64,000 nucleotides of DNA from Thelonectria olida (GCA_020736575.1 JAGPYM010000020.1:496001-560000); one strand, 5' to 3'; numbered from the stretch's first letter, positions 35,802 to 48,069 are shown. A program made the numbers and translations. The notes: generated by a model not told the origin, from the sequence alone.

Positions 35802-36756
35802 TGTAGGCACGCAAACGGTCTTGAGGTGTGGAAACCTGGTAGACTGTAGTCGTTATTAACGTTATACTTCAGAAGTAAACAATAGAAGCAGCGAAAGACC
35901 AACTTTCCCAAGCACACAAGATGTTGAGTCATTGGGTCGGTTGACGGTTTTCTGGCTATTTAGGCAACCCAGCTGCGCCACAATACTCCAGTTAATGAAT
36001 CTCCTGTTGGTTGTTGGGCCGACACGGAAGACGTTTCAGCTCTCGTGTTGGCTCTGCGCAGTGTGATCATCATAGCTTACTACGTACGTGGTGGTCAGGA
36101 TAACCCTTGTAACAGGTAGTTACATCTGGACGGCGTAGAGAGTCAACGTAACAAATTATCAATTGATAAGGCGAGAAGAGGTTAAGATCTGTCCATACTG
36201 GACATAGCGAAGCTCTCAATTGAATCTGCGATCATTCTAACGGACTGGCACCGCCGTCAAATGGATTGAATGGGCGTATCTAGCTACAGTACCGCAGATG
36301 TGATTTTTGCATGTACTCTATTGCTGGTCCAATATCTCTCAGCCCATATCTAAGCCAGTTGGGTTGAGTTGGCATATCGTTCACGTTGAGCCTTAACTAT
36401 TTATTCTCGCTCCTCGCCAAGTCCCCGAAGCTTAGATATTTGAAACCGTATTGACTAATAAAACCTGAGTTAAACATAATGACTAGAGATTTTCTATGAG
36501 TGTGGACAGCAGCTGTGTCCCGAGCCGGTGTCAGGGACAAGTGTCCAGCTTCGTCTAACACCCTCGCATCCCTCTAAATTCTCTGCAGTATCAACGCCAA
36601 CTTCATAAGGCTGAAAGGCCTTTCAAAAGCAGTTGCCGTCGCCGGAACGGCAAGTGGGTTCTTTACTCAGGCACTACTCAGTGACGATTCAGATTAAAGC
36701 GGCAGTATCTCTAGGTCACATAGGACAAAGGACACTTAGAATGTCGAGACTCGAAA
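35802..36756. other. Intergenic, NLR promoter side
   Basis: About 950 bp, AT-rich, separating the NLR start from the 3' end of the DUF5071-like gene. No supported feature. Confidence 0.5.
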
Positions 36757-37638
36757 CTACTTTGCAATTTTCTGCTTTCCTTTCCATTCATCAAGTTCCT
36801 TAAGCCATTGGGAAGCTGTGTCCGCCAGTTCCCAATCGTCCTCATCCCCCGTCGGTTTATCCGCAATGGCCTGAACCTGAGGCCTGAGTTCTTCCCACAG
36901 CTCGCCTAGAGGTACGGCATCACGAACAAACTCAATAACGCTCGCCAGCCATCCGCCATCACCTCGTTCCTTTTCCAATAACTCCTTGATAGGCCCCGCA
37001 GTGACCTCCGGAAACTTTGCCAAAGCGGCCCAACAGGCCCCGTGCGGAGGCCAGTTCATGTCGGCGAGCCAGGCCAGAAGCTCCGGGACCAGGGGACGGA
37101 GCTTTTCGGGCGTGTCAAGACGTTCCTTGAGAGTTCGCGCAGCCATGGCGTCGCCTTTCCGAGTATGGACCCAGATAAGTTCGGGGTTGTTGAGGAACCG
37201 GAGGGCTTCAGCAGCATTAGGCTTGAGAAATGCGAAGTCTTTTGCTGCTTCGTCCACCACATGGTCACTCGATGCGAGCCTCTCAAGCGCGGAGCGATAC
37301 ATCTCCATTCCTTCGAGCGGTAGTTTCGTCACAAAGTTGTACATGACGATGTTTCCACGGTATCCTGCATCTTTGTCCTTGAATGGAGGGCGTAGGTACT
37401 CGCTCAGGAGAGTGACTGTCGGGGGCTCGGTGGCGCGGGACAAGATGACGTCTCGCGCAGCTTCATTGAATGGCGATGTCGTGTAGTGACCACGAATGAG
37501 CCAGGTATTCACCGACTTCAACAGAGATGGGACGAGTTTCCCAAATTCGGTAGCGTCAAGTGCTTTGATTGCGGGGATTGTGGACATATCGTTGTGATCC
37601 TCTGGGATCAGTGAACTGGTGTTTTCGCCTGTATCCAT
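36757..37638 (-). CDS. DUF5071-like domain protein
   Basis: Single exon, 293 residues if started at the ATG 37636-37638 (MDTGENTSS); the frame stays open to 37779 with other ATGs and a further one at 37587. The C-terminal half resembles DUF5071: LRPLVPELLAWLADMNWP (about residues 181-197) followed by a helical segment IKELLEKER. That domain occurs in bacterial and fungal proteins of unknown function, some near toxin-immunity loci. The N-terminal half is helical with no recognised domain and no signal peptide. Lys/Glu-rich C-terminus (LKELDEWKGKQKIAK). Domain assignment is from memory of the motif, so moderately sure. Confidence 0.65.
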   Translation of the reverse strand: MDTGENTSSLIPEDHNDMSTIPAIKALDATEFGKLVPSLLKSVNTWLIRGHYTTSPFNEAARDVILSRATEPPTVTLLSEYLRPPFKDKDAGYRGNIVMYNFVTKLPLEGMEMYRSALERLASSDHVVDEAAKDFAFLKPNAAEALRFLNNPELIWVHTRKGDAMAARTLKERLDTPEKLRPLVPELLAWLADMNWPPHGACWAALAKFPEVTAGPIKELLEKERGDGGWLASVIEFVRDAVPLGELWEELRPQVQAIADKPTGDEDDWELADTASQWLKELDEWKGKQKIAK

Positions 37639-38457
37639 TTTCCGTGCGCAATGATGATAGTTGGGGTGTGCTTGCTCAAGGTAGAGACCGTTGGACTCAC
37701 TTTGATGAGGGATAAATGTCATAGTGCCTACAGGAAGGTACATATGATATGACATGCGTGATGATGAGCTAGCTACCAAAGTTCCAAGTTAGAATGAGCG
37801 AGAAGGCGCTAGACCAAGAAGTTCGGTTGTTGCACCGCCACCACGACCAGGCAATCCAGCTCCAGCTCTTCACAGGCGCAAGCTCAGGCGTGGAATTCCA
37901 TACGATCATTCACATCCCCGAAGTACAGTATAGTACAGTCCTGGCTGAGGAGTCTGAAATCCTAAGCAGATAGATAGTACATAGACATCGTTACGCAGGG
38001 CCTCCAACCGCCAAAGACCCAGACGCTGCCATAAACGGGATCTTGTGAAAAGGTATCAGGGTACTCAGTTGCGGCGGAATAAAGCTCGGAAATACCGTTG
38101 CTTGTGACATCTTCAAACCTGCTTTATTTTATTCGCTCTGATATCCGCGCTTGAAAGTAGGCATACATGGAAGGCGGGCGAACATCCTATTTCAACCATG
38201 GCTTCGTTTTATTCCTGCCAGCTCACGTTTAGATCTCAAAAACCTGCCCCGTGAGCTCCATTCTAAGGTCGCTCGCATCTGTGTTGTCGGCAAAGTGCAT
38301 AGTACAGAATGGAAGAAAGTCTTTCATTGCAGCAGAAACAACAGCAGCTATCTGTGAAAGTAACAAGGTCATCATCTACCTACATTCCCACTGCCCTACA
38401 CAATCGTCCTCCACCTCTTTAGTGCAACGTGTATCTTGATCCAAGCCTCCCTCCAAT
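37639..38457. other. Intergenic
   Basis: About 820 bp between the DUF5071-like gene start and the monooxygenase 3' end. Small frames at 38151-38439 have no support. Confidence 0.5.
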
Positions 38458-39832
38458 CTACTTGCTCTCCTGAGGCGCATGATGAATCCACTTAATCTTG
38501 CCCGGTACAAGGCCCCTCTCCGGCACAAAGTCAAGAACAATCCCTCTTTGCACAATCGGAGAAGCAAGCAGCCTAAACAATAACAAATCACCTCCGAGAT
38601 ATGGCCCGACGCAGTCGACGGCCTTGTACAACCCATTATGCCAGGATGTGATGCGCGTATACAGGCTTGAAAGCCGCATGCTGTTCTTCGCCGTCCATTC
38701 CGTCTTGCTCTTGTAATGGGCAAATGCGTCCCCTAGGATCTTTGTATCTGGATCCGAGTTGCTCGCTAGTAGCGTGCGGAGGATATTGGTCAAAGCAGCT
38801 ACACCCTGCCAGCCCTGATTGAGTCCCAGTCCCGAGTTCGGGGTCATCTTGTGTACTGAGTCACCTACTAGGACAATACGGTCCCAGTGCCAAGTCTGGA
38901 CACATCCTTCCTCGAGGTTAAACAGACGCGACCATTTTTTAACAGCCCAAAGATCCCCAAACGTCTTGTCAGGTGTGATGGGTTTCTCCATGAGGGAGTT
39001 TGCAAAAGATTCCGCGTCTTCGTCAGTCAGTCGTGTCGACTGACTGATCGGCGCGGGAAGTCGCTTGTAGGCAAGGAACCAGCCTTCATCTTCTAGCATG
39101 AAGGTTTGTATGTTCATTCTGTCGTACCGCGTTTCCCACAAGCGGCCAGGTTCCATGTCGGGGACTCGACCAATATGGGCGGCCATCATCTGATACTGGG
39201 CCACCATGGGGAATTCGCTGTCTGGAACTTTGACCATAGATTTAATCATCATGTCACGCATCATCTGCCGTACGCTGCTGTGCACGCCGTCGCACCCAAC
39301 GACGATGGATCCTTCTTCAACCGTACCGTCGGAGCAATGCACCGTGACGCCACTGGCATGCGTATCGATGGAGATGACCTTTTTGCCCGTAAGAATTCTC
39401 GTGTCCCTTTCCGGGAGATGGGTGTGGAGTAGCTCGAGGAGCTTCTGTCGATGAAAGAGCATCCAGGGGTGGCCGTGGCTACTCTACGTTAGAAGGAATC
39501 CGGAGAGTCATAATGGCGCTTTACGCTCACTTTTTCTCAATTTCCGTGTATAAATCAGAGTGATTGATCTCAGAACCGTCAGGCCGGTGGTTGTACTTGT
39601 CATTCATTGGCAGATACACCTTGCGACCCTCTTCAAGCAGACCGAGTTGATCAAGTATCCGGACGCCGTGTGGCCAAAGAGCGAGGCCTAAGCCAGTCTT
39701 TTCCACCACTTCATCGCGACTTTCAAGCAGGATGTAATCGATACCAGCGAGAGACAGGCTGTGTGCAAGACAGAGACCGACCGGGCCGCCGCCGACAATG
39801 ACAGCGCGAAATTTGCCCTCGAAGGTGGACAT
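38458..39832 (-). CDS. FAD-dependent group A monooxygenase
   Basis: Two exons (39832-39531 and 39478-38458) give 440 residues. It has a Rossmann FAD motif AVIVGGGPVG near residue 10-19, the second-site CDGVHSSVR motif, and the third FAD motif GDSVHKMTPNSGLGLNQG. That last form (HKMTPN) is typical of PaxM-type epoxidases and related fungal tailoring monooxygenases. Such enzymes hydroxylate or epoxidise small molecules using NAD(P)H and O2. The C-terminal 100 residues contain hydrophobic segments (GGDLLLFRLLASPIV). The substrate cannot be told from sequence. It lies near a LaeA-like methyltransferase and regulators, which suggests specialised metabolism (inference). Intron 52 nt with TTCTAAC branch. 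Confidence 0.9.
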
Positions 39833-41409
39833 GGTGGATAGCTCAGGCGACCAAGGGTCCCGGGGAAGTCTAAAGTGGAATTTTGGATGAGATAATGGGC
39901 TTGGTGAGCTTTAAGTATGTCAGACTATGCCTAAGGCATCCTCTTCTTTGTCCAGTGCCAGCTTAAGAGGCGCTTCAGTTAGCATCAGGACGAGCTAGTC
40001 ACGCCATGGACACGGTCTAGCCAGGGGCTTACGCTGCGGCCGCATTCTCTGGGGAGTCATGCATATCGCCCATTGGCGATCTTGCGTCGAGCGGCCTGCA
40101 AGGTGGTTGCTGTCAACTAACAAGATCCCTGACTGCAGGGGGTTGTCGTAATATCTGACATCAGCGGGACAGACATGTCCAAGAATTTGTGGAAAAGCGC
40201 ATCCAGCAGAGTGTCAGACGGAAGAGTCGGACTAAGTAGTTGGCCGTGAGATCTAAAGAAAAAGGGGGGGCTAAAGTTCCTAGTCCGAGTATTAGGCTTT
40301 CAATAGCCTGTGGTAATCCTACCAACGGCCCCTTTACTATCGGCACTGCTAGTGTTGATCTTGTACTGCATTAGTTAATCTCCTCTTCGTCGCATCGTTA
40401 GGCAGGCCTTCTACTTAGTGTTTTAGAAAAGTGTCCCGGCAATATCACGAAGAGAGTCAAGGCTACGCTGTTGTCGGCCCGACCTACAAGGTTCTCATCA
40501 GCCCAATCATCGTCCCTCGAGATAGCATAATGAGGCTGAATCATGCATGCACGGACTGATCAACGGCTGGCGTCTTGGCTTAAGTTGACTAACTTACGTA
40601 GGGAAGGTTACTCCGGAAACTAGCAAGTGGCAGTAAATAGACTTCAATCAAGTAGCCTAGATTAAGCACCTTGGGGTAGAAACATAGAGCCAATGCTCGT
40701 AGACTGGATACTGGAAGAAAGTTGTGATTGCGTGGAAACTGGAATTGGAATGTCAAATTTACGAAAGAGAACAAGGAATTTGTTGGCTTATTTAATTGAA
40801 TGAAATAAGAAGACTTCCTGAGCAATCTTGAAGCGTGCGAAACAAGTCAGTCTATTGGGGATAGGCAGGACACAAAAGATAATAAATAAAATTAGAGGCT
40901 TCTGTAAGATCTCTTTACTTGGTTTGTTTTAGTTGATATTTTACTGGAGTAAGATAGCGATTAGCTGTGGGAGTTGATATCTTTAAAATTGGAATGTATT
41001 TGCTGGACCCCCCATCACTACTGTGCATACCTACCAGCGGGGAGCTCCGAGTGTTCTTTTTCTTCCGGCAACAGGATAAATGGCAAGGATGTATGTAGCC
41101 CTGGTGGAGAGAGGCCCGTCAAGATGCGAATAGCAATAGCTCATCTGCCGGACGTCGTGCAGAGGCGAGAACAAGGATTCCCCTCCCCAATCAAATGTAC
41201 AGTATGGAAACGGAGAAACATCCGCACATGTCGGCCGATCGAGGGCCAACATGATGTGATGAAACTTGGCTGGGGCGGGGTCAGAGAACCGATAATAGTT
41301 ATAAAGAGCCTGGCACCCCGTGCCTCAAGACTCCCCATCCTCAACTTGACTGCCCAATCTCTCCATCTGGCAACGTATCTCTCGCTATAGCTGCCGAACA
41401 ACTCCCGCG
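39833..41409. other. Long intergenic region
   Basis: About 1.6 kb separating divergent genes (monooxygenase and methyltransferase). AT-rich around 40580-40980. It likely holds both promoters. No supported coding or RNA feature. Confidence 0.5.
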
Positions 41410-42898
41410 ATGTCGCAGAATCCAGAGAGCTCCGCCGCTGCCCCGGAGGACCCGCAAGCCGAGCATCAACTGGAGGCGGACGTGAGTGATTTTTGTCGAT
41501 GCATGTTCCGTGGATGGTACTGATCGGACTCAAAGGATGATCCGCGTGAGAGCGACTCTACGTTCGAAGCCGCGTTAGTTTCAGAGAAGCCTGCATACCT
41601 CTAGATCCTTTCTGACAATCTCCTGAAGAGAAACTTCTTCTAGCTACCTAACATCTCTCAAGTCGAGCATCTTCAACTACAGGTGAGGGTTTAAGTCCAA
41701 GTGCAGTCCCACTTACTTGGATCTTTTTCTGACCACGCGTGCCATTATTCGACTCAGATATGAGGTTAGTCAAGGCAGACAGCACAATCGCTCGCATTCT
41801 AATAGTGTTGCAGAATGGACGTCGCTATCATGCGTTTCGTGAAGGGACCTACCTAGTGGTTAGCATTGTACAATATTCTCATAATCTTGACGCACAGTCT
41901 AATGAAATTATGGATAGCCAAACGACGATGAAGAGCAAAATCGCATGGATCTTGTTCATCACATTTACAGCCTCGTTCTTGATGGAAAGCTTCACCTCGC
42001 TCCGCTTACTGAGCCTGCTCAGCGCGTACTCGATCTGGGTACCGGCACGGGCATATGGGCGATGGATTATGCCGAGTAAGCTTATGCCGCCGACTGCGGC
42101 TTGAGTTTTCTAACTACAAAACCTGACTAACATTACGGTGTATCAGTGAGAACACATCAGCAGAAGTGGTCGGGACAGATCTGAGTCCCATACAGCCCGA
42201 CTGGTATGAAAATTTCCTCTCCAGCATGGCGAGCTTGAATAACAGCTGAGTTACAGGATTCCGCCCAACTGTGTCTTTGAAGTTGATGACTTTGAAGACG
42301 AATGGGTATTCAAAGTGCCTTTCGACTTTATTCATGCACGCGAACTGGAAGGGTGCATCGGTGACGAAGAACGGTTGTTCAAACAAGTCTTTGAAAACCT
42401 AGCTCCTGGCGGATACTTTGAGCTGCAAGCCCAGCGCGGACAATTCATGTCTGATGATGGGACGAGCGAGAAGGCCATACACGCCCAGCGCTGGGCGGCG
42501 GCCATTCTCGACAGCAGTGAGAGTTTCGGAAAGCCCATAGACTGCGCCCATTTGTGGAAGGACAAATTGAGCAAGGTAGGATTTGTGGATGTATGTCAAG
42601 AAATCCGCAAAGTACGTATCAGTCATCCTCTGCATCCAGCCGTCTAGCCACTGATAACCAAGTGCAGATACCGATCGGTGCGTGGCCTAAGGACCCAAAG
42701 CTCAAGGAGATTGGCAAGTATCAAGAGGTGCAGTCGCTCCAAGCCATTGATTCTTATACGCCCAAGCTTTTTGAGAAGATACTGGGCTGGCCCATGGATG
42801 AGATCCAGGTCATTATGGCTCAGGCCAAAAGCGAGCTCAAGGATCCATCTATCCATCTCTATCTCCCGGTCTACTTCATTTGGGGCAGGAAACCTTGA
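41410..42898 (+). CDS. LaeA-like SAM-dependent methyltransferase
   Basis: Nine exons: 41410-41481, 41536-41573, 41644-41682, 41758-41764, 41814-41858, 41918-42075, 42147-42203, 42257-42611, 42668-42898. They give 333 residues. The fourth exon is only 7 nt and codes the junction of NYRYE. Landmarks of the LaeA/UMTA family: SLKSSIFNYRYENGRRYHAF, then VPNDDEEQNRMDLVHH, SAM motif I VLDLGTGTGIW (105-114), DLSPIQPDW, PNCVFEVDDFEDEW, DFIHAREL and YFELQA. These proteins methylate small molecules, or act as chromatin-linked regulators like LaeA. Acidic N-terminus. Each intron has GT..AG and most a usable branch site. The family match across every junction supports the exon model, including the micro-exon. 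Confidence 0.88.
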
Positions 42899-43858
42899 TA
42901 CCTAGTGGTAGGTAATTTGAGTCAAGCTGGAGGCATAACTGGCGGGTATGCAATCTGTGCAGCTCCATGGCGCAATGTCAGATATCTGAGAGAATGGAAT
43001 AGATTACTACCTCTATAGTCCAGAGCATGCATGACCAGTCTAGTCTCACACAGTGCCTCTCGATAACCCCAGACAACCGTTTTTGTGGTACAGATTCGTC
43101 TCTCTAACGTGTGCTGCAGACATGGCTTCATTCCCTTTCTGTTGTGGCAGCATGTAACTTGAAAAGGTTACTAGGATTGCAGTGGCACAAGTACGAGGCA
43201 AAGCATCAGTCCCAATGCAACTGACCAGATTGACGTCGGAGCCCTTACCATTCCCAATGTCCTGGGCGATCAAATCCGGACAAATAAAAATGTTTTATTT
43301 GCACATGCAGGTATAGTAGCGAGCCCCTTTCCACAGCATCTTTTGTGCTTGAGAATTCTCACGGAGTCACGAGCAAGTGCTCAATTCTTCTGCCGACGAA
43401 GTCGTGTCATCTGGAACACCACATCAACCAGTTCAGTCTTGTGTGGCGATTGTTACAAATGACGAGGTGGATAATGACAATGTGCCATGAAACACCACAT
43501 TCAGTCAGACAGTAGATACTAACTGTCCTACTCCTAGGATTCCCAATTGTCTTCTCATGTACGTAGTACGGTCAAGGATGACTTTATCATCTCGAATGAT
43601 ACCGGGATTCTTTCAGGTCTATTTTCAATATGACGTCTTTCAGACAAGCATCGCGTCAGATGTATGACATTTAATTGGTCACGGTTGTTAACTGCCCCGT
43701 TGTTGGTCCTGGTATCTAGCGTGAACCAAGCCCATCTTATCTCCACCCATCTGCTCACCTTGGGGCTTGACGACTTCCTCATCTTATGCGGTGCTTCAAG
43801 GCTTTGCTCGAGACAGAAGAGCCAGCAAGATGAGCGTCAAATTGGCTATATCTCGATC
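42899..43858. other. Intergenic
   Basis: About 960 bp. The frame of the next gene stays open back to 43664, but the residues there (MTFNWSRLLTAPLL) do not look like a regulator N-terminus. No supported feature. Confidence 0.5.
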
Positions 43859-45838
43859 ATGGAGTCCCATATGAGTCGGTTTCGCATTCCGCTCGCTTCC
43901 AAGAAACCCAAATCACGCCCCACCGAAACATCAATCAGCAACTCGACCAGACCTGGAAGCGAGGGACGAAACATCAGAAAGCGATGCGCAGTCTGTGGCC
44001 AAGCCTCACTGAAGTGTCTAGCTTGTGAGGAGAAGAAAGTGGGGGACTCTGATATGCCGGTATCAACCGACGACATAGACGCTCTTCGGGCGCGATTGGT
44101 TTGGGCAGAGGATCTGATCACCAAGTCAAATATCTTGGGGGACAGCCAGATGGTAGGGACTGTGCCGACTCGTACCCCGTTCTCCGAGGTTGCGAACCCA
44201 ACGTCCCCGATCGTCATTCTGAGCCCTGCAGCTATTTCTCCCATTGAGCAACTGCTAAAGAGGAACTCGATTCACTCTGTCGGCGATGACGATGCAACAG
44301 CACACGAACATGCAACGGGAGAGACTGAGAAAGATCTTGAGCCCCCCACAAAGAGACCGCGCCTGGAAGACGTCAGAGTACCAGCAGATGTCCCGATTCT
44401 CGCAGCCCCTCAAGCGGCGCCGTTGCAGCCAGACACCGACTTGTTGGTGGACGCATACTTCAGAAACGTGCACAGAACATATCCATTCGCGCACCGAGCG
44501 AGAGTCAATGCCACGCTCCAAAGGAAGGGAGATTCCATCTTTGCCATCGACCTGCTCGACTCAGACGCTACGATTACCTATCTCATCCTCGCCGTTGGGT
44601 ACGCTGCCTTGCAACGAGAAGAAGACGAAGAGCCGAATCCCGGCGCCATATTTGAAGTCAACTACAAGAACATCTTCTCCGAGTATTTGACTAGAGAATG
44701 CATCGACACAGTACAGATTTTGCTCCTGCTGTCCATCTTTTCCCAGTTTGATCCAAATGCCTGCACTTCATGGCCAATTGTGGACATGCTCTGCCGAAAA
44801 GCCATACGACTGGGGTTGACTCAGCGCGATACAGCGGATGAAGGATGTCTGCCAGGAGAAGCTGAACGAAGGCGGCGTTTGTTCTGGAGCATCTACGTGT
44901 GGGATCGCATCGTTGCTACATCGACGGGCATACCGGTTGCCCTAAATGATGTCAACATGGACATATCGCTTCCCGGCATCACTGTCGATGAGTTCATGTC
45001 GACCGATCGTCTCGAGCACACGTCGGTGCTTCAGGTCTCCCGCCATATAATCCAACTCCGGATTTTGGAAGACAAGGTTCTCAATCAGATCCACCTTCGA
45101 GACCGCAAAGAGATTCGAAACTTGACGGAACTCGATCGTCGCTCAATCGTGAAAGACATCCGCACCGAAATCGAGGATTGGTACAGCAACGGGTGCCTTC
45201 TCAAATCTACGGGGCCAGATGAAGCCATGGTTCACATTCGCATCTCTTGGCTCGCCTCTCGATACTACAATCTTCTACTCTTGCTGTACTATCCCTCACA
45301 TTTCAACCCTACCGACTCCCTCATCTCCAAGAACGAGCTCGTTTCGTTGGCGCAAAAGCACATTCAAGCAACAGCGGTGCGTTGGCAGCAACAGCATCTT
45401 CCCCTCAACCAACTTACGCTCTGTCGCCTCTTCCCCGTCTGCATGATCTTTCTGCACTGTTTTCTCTCTCACTCTCCCAAGGATGGCCATCTCACCGCTC
45501 GGGAAGAAATATCCATCTGCGCAGATATCATGTCGGCGTATCCGAAAAACTGGACAGTCGCACATAAAGGTGCAGAGATTCTCCGCCAGCTGAATTCATT
45601 GGTTGCTGCATCGTCTACGTCGAGTTCAGCACCATTTTCCGTGTCGACTCGCACTACCCTGGGCGAGGCAGACAGAACATGGCGGCATGCGGTGAAGATT
45701 AGTTTTGTTGAACTCGCGCAACAGGTCATGGGGAAAGGCAGTGTTTTCAGTCGTTGGGACTACAGTGGAGAGAATAAAGGCACTGGAGACGGTGAGATGA
45801 ACTCGTTGGGGGTAGCTGCGACAGGATTAGCTAATTAA
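43859..45838 (+). CDS. Fungal-specific transcription factor with atypical four-Cys N-terminus
   Basis: Single exon, 659 residues from the ATG at 43859 (MESHMSRFRIP); the frame is open from 43664. The middle region matches the fungal-specific TF domain (PF04082 type): TYPFAHRARVNA, IDTVQILLLLSIFSQ, CRKAIRLGLTQRD, and ERRRRLFWSIYVWDRIVA. Instead of a full Zn2Cys6 cluster the N-terminus has only CAVCGQASLKCLAC (C-x2-C-x6-C-x2-C), followed by a coiled-coil-like IDALRARLVWAEDLI at the place where Zn2Cys6 linkers usually sit, and a basic TKRPRLEDV. The DNA-binding part may be lost, replaced, or on a missed upstream exon. No introns, unlike most neighbours. It sits between a methyltransferase and an MFS transporter in the same direction. 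Confidence 0.85.
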   Translation: MESHMSRFRIPLASKKPKSRPTETSISNSTRPGSEGRNIRKRCAVCGQASLKCLACEEKKVGDSDMPVSTDDIDALRARLVWAEDLITKSNILGDSQMVGTVPTRTPFSEVANPTSPIVILSPAAISPIEQLLKRNSIHSVGDDDATAHEHATGETEKDLEPPTKRPRLEDVRVPADVPILAAPQAAPLQPDTDLLVDAYFRNVHRTYPFAHRARVNATLQRKGDSIFAIDLLDSDATITYLILAVGYAALQREEDEEPNPGAIFEVNYKNIFSEYLTRECIDTVQILLLLSIFSQFDPNACTSWPIVDMLCRKAIRLGLTQRDTADEGCLPGEAERRRRLFWSIYVWDRIVATSTGIPVALNDVNMDISLPGITVDEFMSTDRLEHTSVLQVSRHIIQLRILEDKVLNQIHLRDRKEIRNLTELDRRSIVKDIRTEIEDWYSNGCLLKSTGPDEAMVHIRISWLASRYYNLLLLLYYPSHFNPTDSLISKNELVSLAQKHIQATAVRWQQQHLPLNQLTLCRLFPVCMIFLHCFLSHSPKDGHLTAREEISICADIMSAYPKNWTVAHKGAEILRQLNSLVAASSTSSSAPFSVSTRTTLGEADRTWRHAVKISFVELAQQVMGKGSVFSRWDYSGENKGTGDGEMNSLGVAATGLAN

Positions 45839-46415
45839 AAATCTCTATCAACGTTCTTATCGCACACTTGCGCGATGAAGCAGTTGAAGAGGGCACGAGA
45901 TATGCCCTCTTGCGACGCATAACGAGCAACTGTGGGAGGATGAATTGCTACTCTTTAACTCGTACGAATCGTCATCCATCGTTCAGAATGACGAACCAGA
46001 CAAACATCGATCATGAGGCTATTTCAGCCCGACAACGGTTGCAGGACTAAACACAGAGTTTAGGCCCTGGCATTGGCGACTCTAGCGAGCGTCTGCCAAA
46101 CGGAATCTCTCGTGGAATCGGTCTAGAATGAATGTCACCGACTGCCTATCAAGAGCCGTTGAAGATCGCACACCCTCAATCCTGTTTTGGAATGTCACCA
46201 TCTGTTTGCTGGTGGTCACCAAAGCCCCGGTCCAGATGTCATGGATGACGTCAAACGAACAATCTTCCACACTTGTGCTCAGAAAGGCAATCAGTCACAC
46301 GACACATTGGAGAGACGTCATTTGTCATAAATATTACTATCGGAGACCCTTGAATGAATTCGTAATGGAGTTTTCTTTCATCCTTCCTCTCGAGCGGTGA
46401 TTCAAGCAGCTCACT
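45839..46415. other. Intergenic
   Basis: About 580 bp between the regulator and the MFS gene, same direction. No supported feature. Confidence 0.5.
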
Positions 46416-48069
46416 ATGTGGTCCTACGTTCAGCGACGCCAGATCGCCAAAGAGATCGAAAAGAATGCGAGTTCGAGGAAATCAGACGAACCAGCTCTTG
46501 AGACGGGCGTGGCCACGAACCGTTTACAAGAACCCTCCTCGCCTGACCCCATCTCCCCCGTTCAGAGCAAAGACCAAAAAGACGGTTCCGAAAAGACACC
46601 CTATTTCATCCCGGTGCGCAGTTCCGGAGACGATGATCCTCTCAACCCGCTCAACTGGCCCTTGATCTCCAGGGCCAAGAACATCTTGATCGTGTGTTTC
46701 CTGGTATTTGTTCAGGGATGGGCTGGCGCTGCCGAGTCAATGAGCAACTCCAGGGCAAGCGAGGAGTTCCACGTTAGCAAAGTCGCCGAGAACCTGTCGA
46801 CAGCCATGTATCTCTTCGGTGTCGGATCTGGCTCGCTGTTTGCCGGCCCATTCTCCGAGACGGTGGGCAGAAATCCAGTATACCTGGTGGGAACCTTCTG
46901 CTATCTTTGCTTCGTGCTTGGTTCAGCCTTGGCGCCCAATTTTGCTGCCCAACTCGTCTGTCGCTTCTTTGTTGGATTATCGGCCAGCGCTACACTGAGC
47001 ATCAATGGAGCGAGCGTCAACGATCAGTTCCGCCCCGTGAAGAGGGCTTTTGTCTTTCCAATAGTCGCCTGGGCAAATGTAGCAGGTATACTATAAAAAC
47101 TCCTCTTTCCCATCACATTGCTAAACATCTCGTCAAGCGCCCGTTATTGCCCCCATCGCTGGTGGCTGGATCACCTCAAACCCGTCCCTTGGTTGGCGCT
47201 GGACCGAGTGGGTTACTTTGATCATCTCTGCAGCAGCTTTTGTGATTGCGCTGTTCTTTCTGCCCGAGACATATTTCCCTCTTCTCCTGGACTGGAAGGC
47301 GAAAGAGCTTCGCCGCATCACTGGAGATGCTCGGTATAGCTCCGACCATGCCCGGTGCGCATCGCTCAAAGACCGCCTACGCAAAAGCCTCCCACTTCCG
47401 GCCAAGTTCTTTGGTACGGAACCTGTCGTTCTGGTTCTTGGGCTTTATCTCGTGCTGCTTTACACGCTGCTGTTCACGTTCCTCTCAGGCTTTGACTACA
47501 TTTTCAAAGAAACCTACCAGCTATCGACTGGGCTCGAAGGGTCTTGCTTTGGCTCAATTGCACTAGGGACAACAGCATTTGCCCTCTTTACGCCCGCATT
47601 GTACGGTTGGGCTCGCTGGCAGACAGAGCACGTCCGCGGCGCTACTATCAAGCCAGAATTCCGACTCTGGCCTGCGATAGTGACCTGCCCTTTGCTCCCT
47701 GTCTCGCTATTCTGGCTTGGCTGGAGCAGCTACCCAGATATATCGATATGGAGTGGACTTGGTGCCTGCTTCGTCTTTGGCATGGTTCTGTCTGCCGTCT
47801 ACGTTAGCAGCTACGAGTACATCACCGATAGCTACCAAGACCATGCGGCTATTGCTTTGGCAAGCATAACCATGGCGCGATATTTGATAGCTGGGGGGAT
47901 GGTGTTGGCGGCGCGCCCTATGTATGAAGGAATTGGTGTTCATTGGACCATGACCCTCCTGGGATGTGTGGCCGTCATCTTGACCCCGGCACCATTACTC
48001 TTCTGGTTTTATGGCAGAAAGCTCCGGGAAAAGAGCCCGTGGGCAATGACGACGGAACAAGATGATTGA
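46416..48069 (+). CDS. MFS transporter, DHA1-type multidrug/metabolite exporter
   Basis: Two exons (46416-47085 and 47138-48069) give 533 residues. A long hydrophilic N-terminus leads to DPLNPLNWPL, the typical entry to helix 1 in DHA1 fungal exporters. Helix 2-3 loop motif A reads GPFSETVGRNPVY; the helix 4-5 region is RFFVGLSASATLSINGASVND; the central break has PLLLDWKAKELRRITGD. About 12 hydrophobic helices, C-terminus short and charged. Plasma-membrane proton antiporters of this group export drugs or own metabolites. Intron 52 nt, GTATAC donor. The adjoining 3' side faces the Zn2Cys6 regulator tail to tail. Confidence 0.92.
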
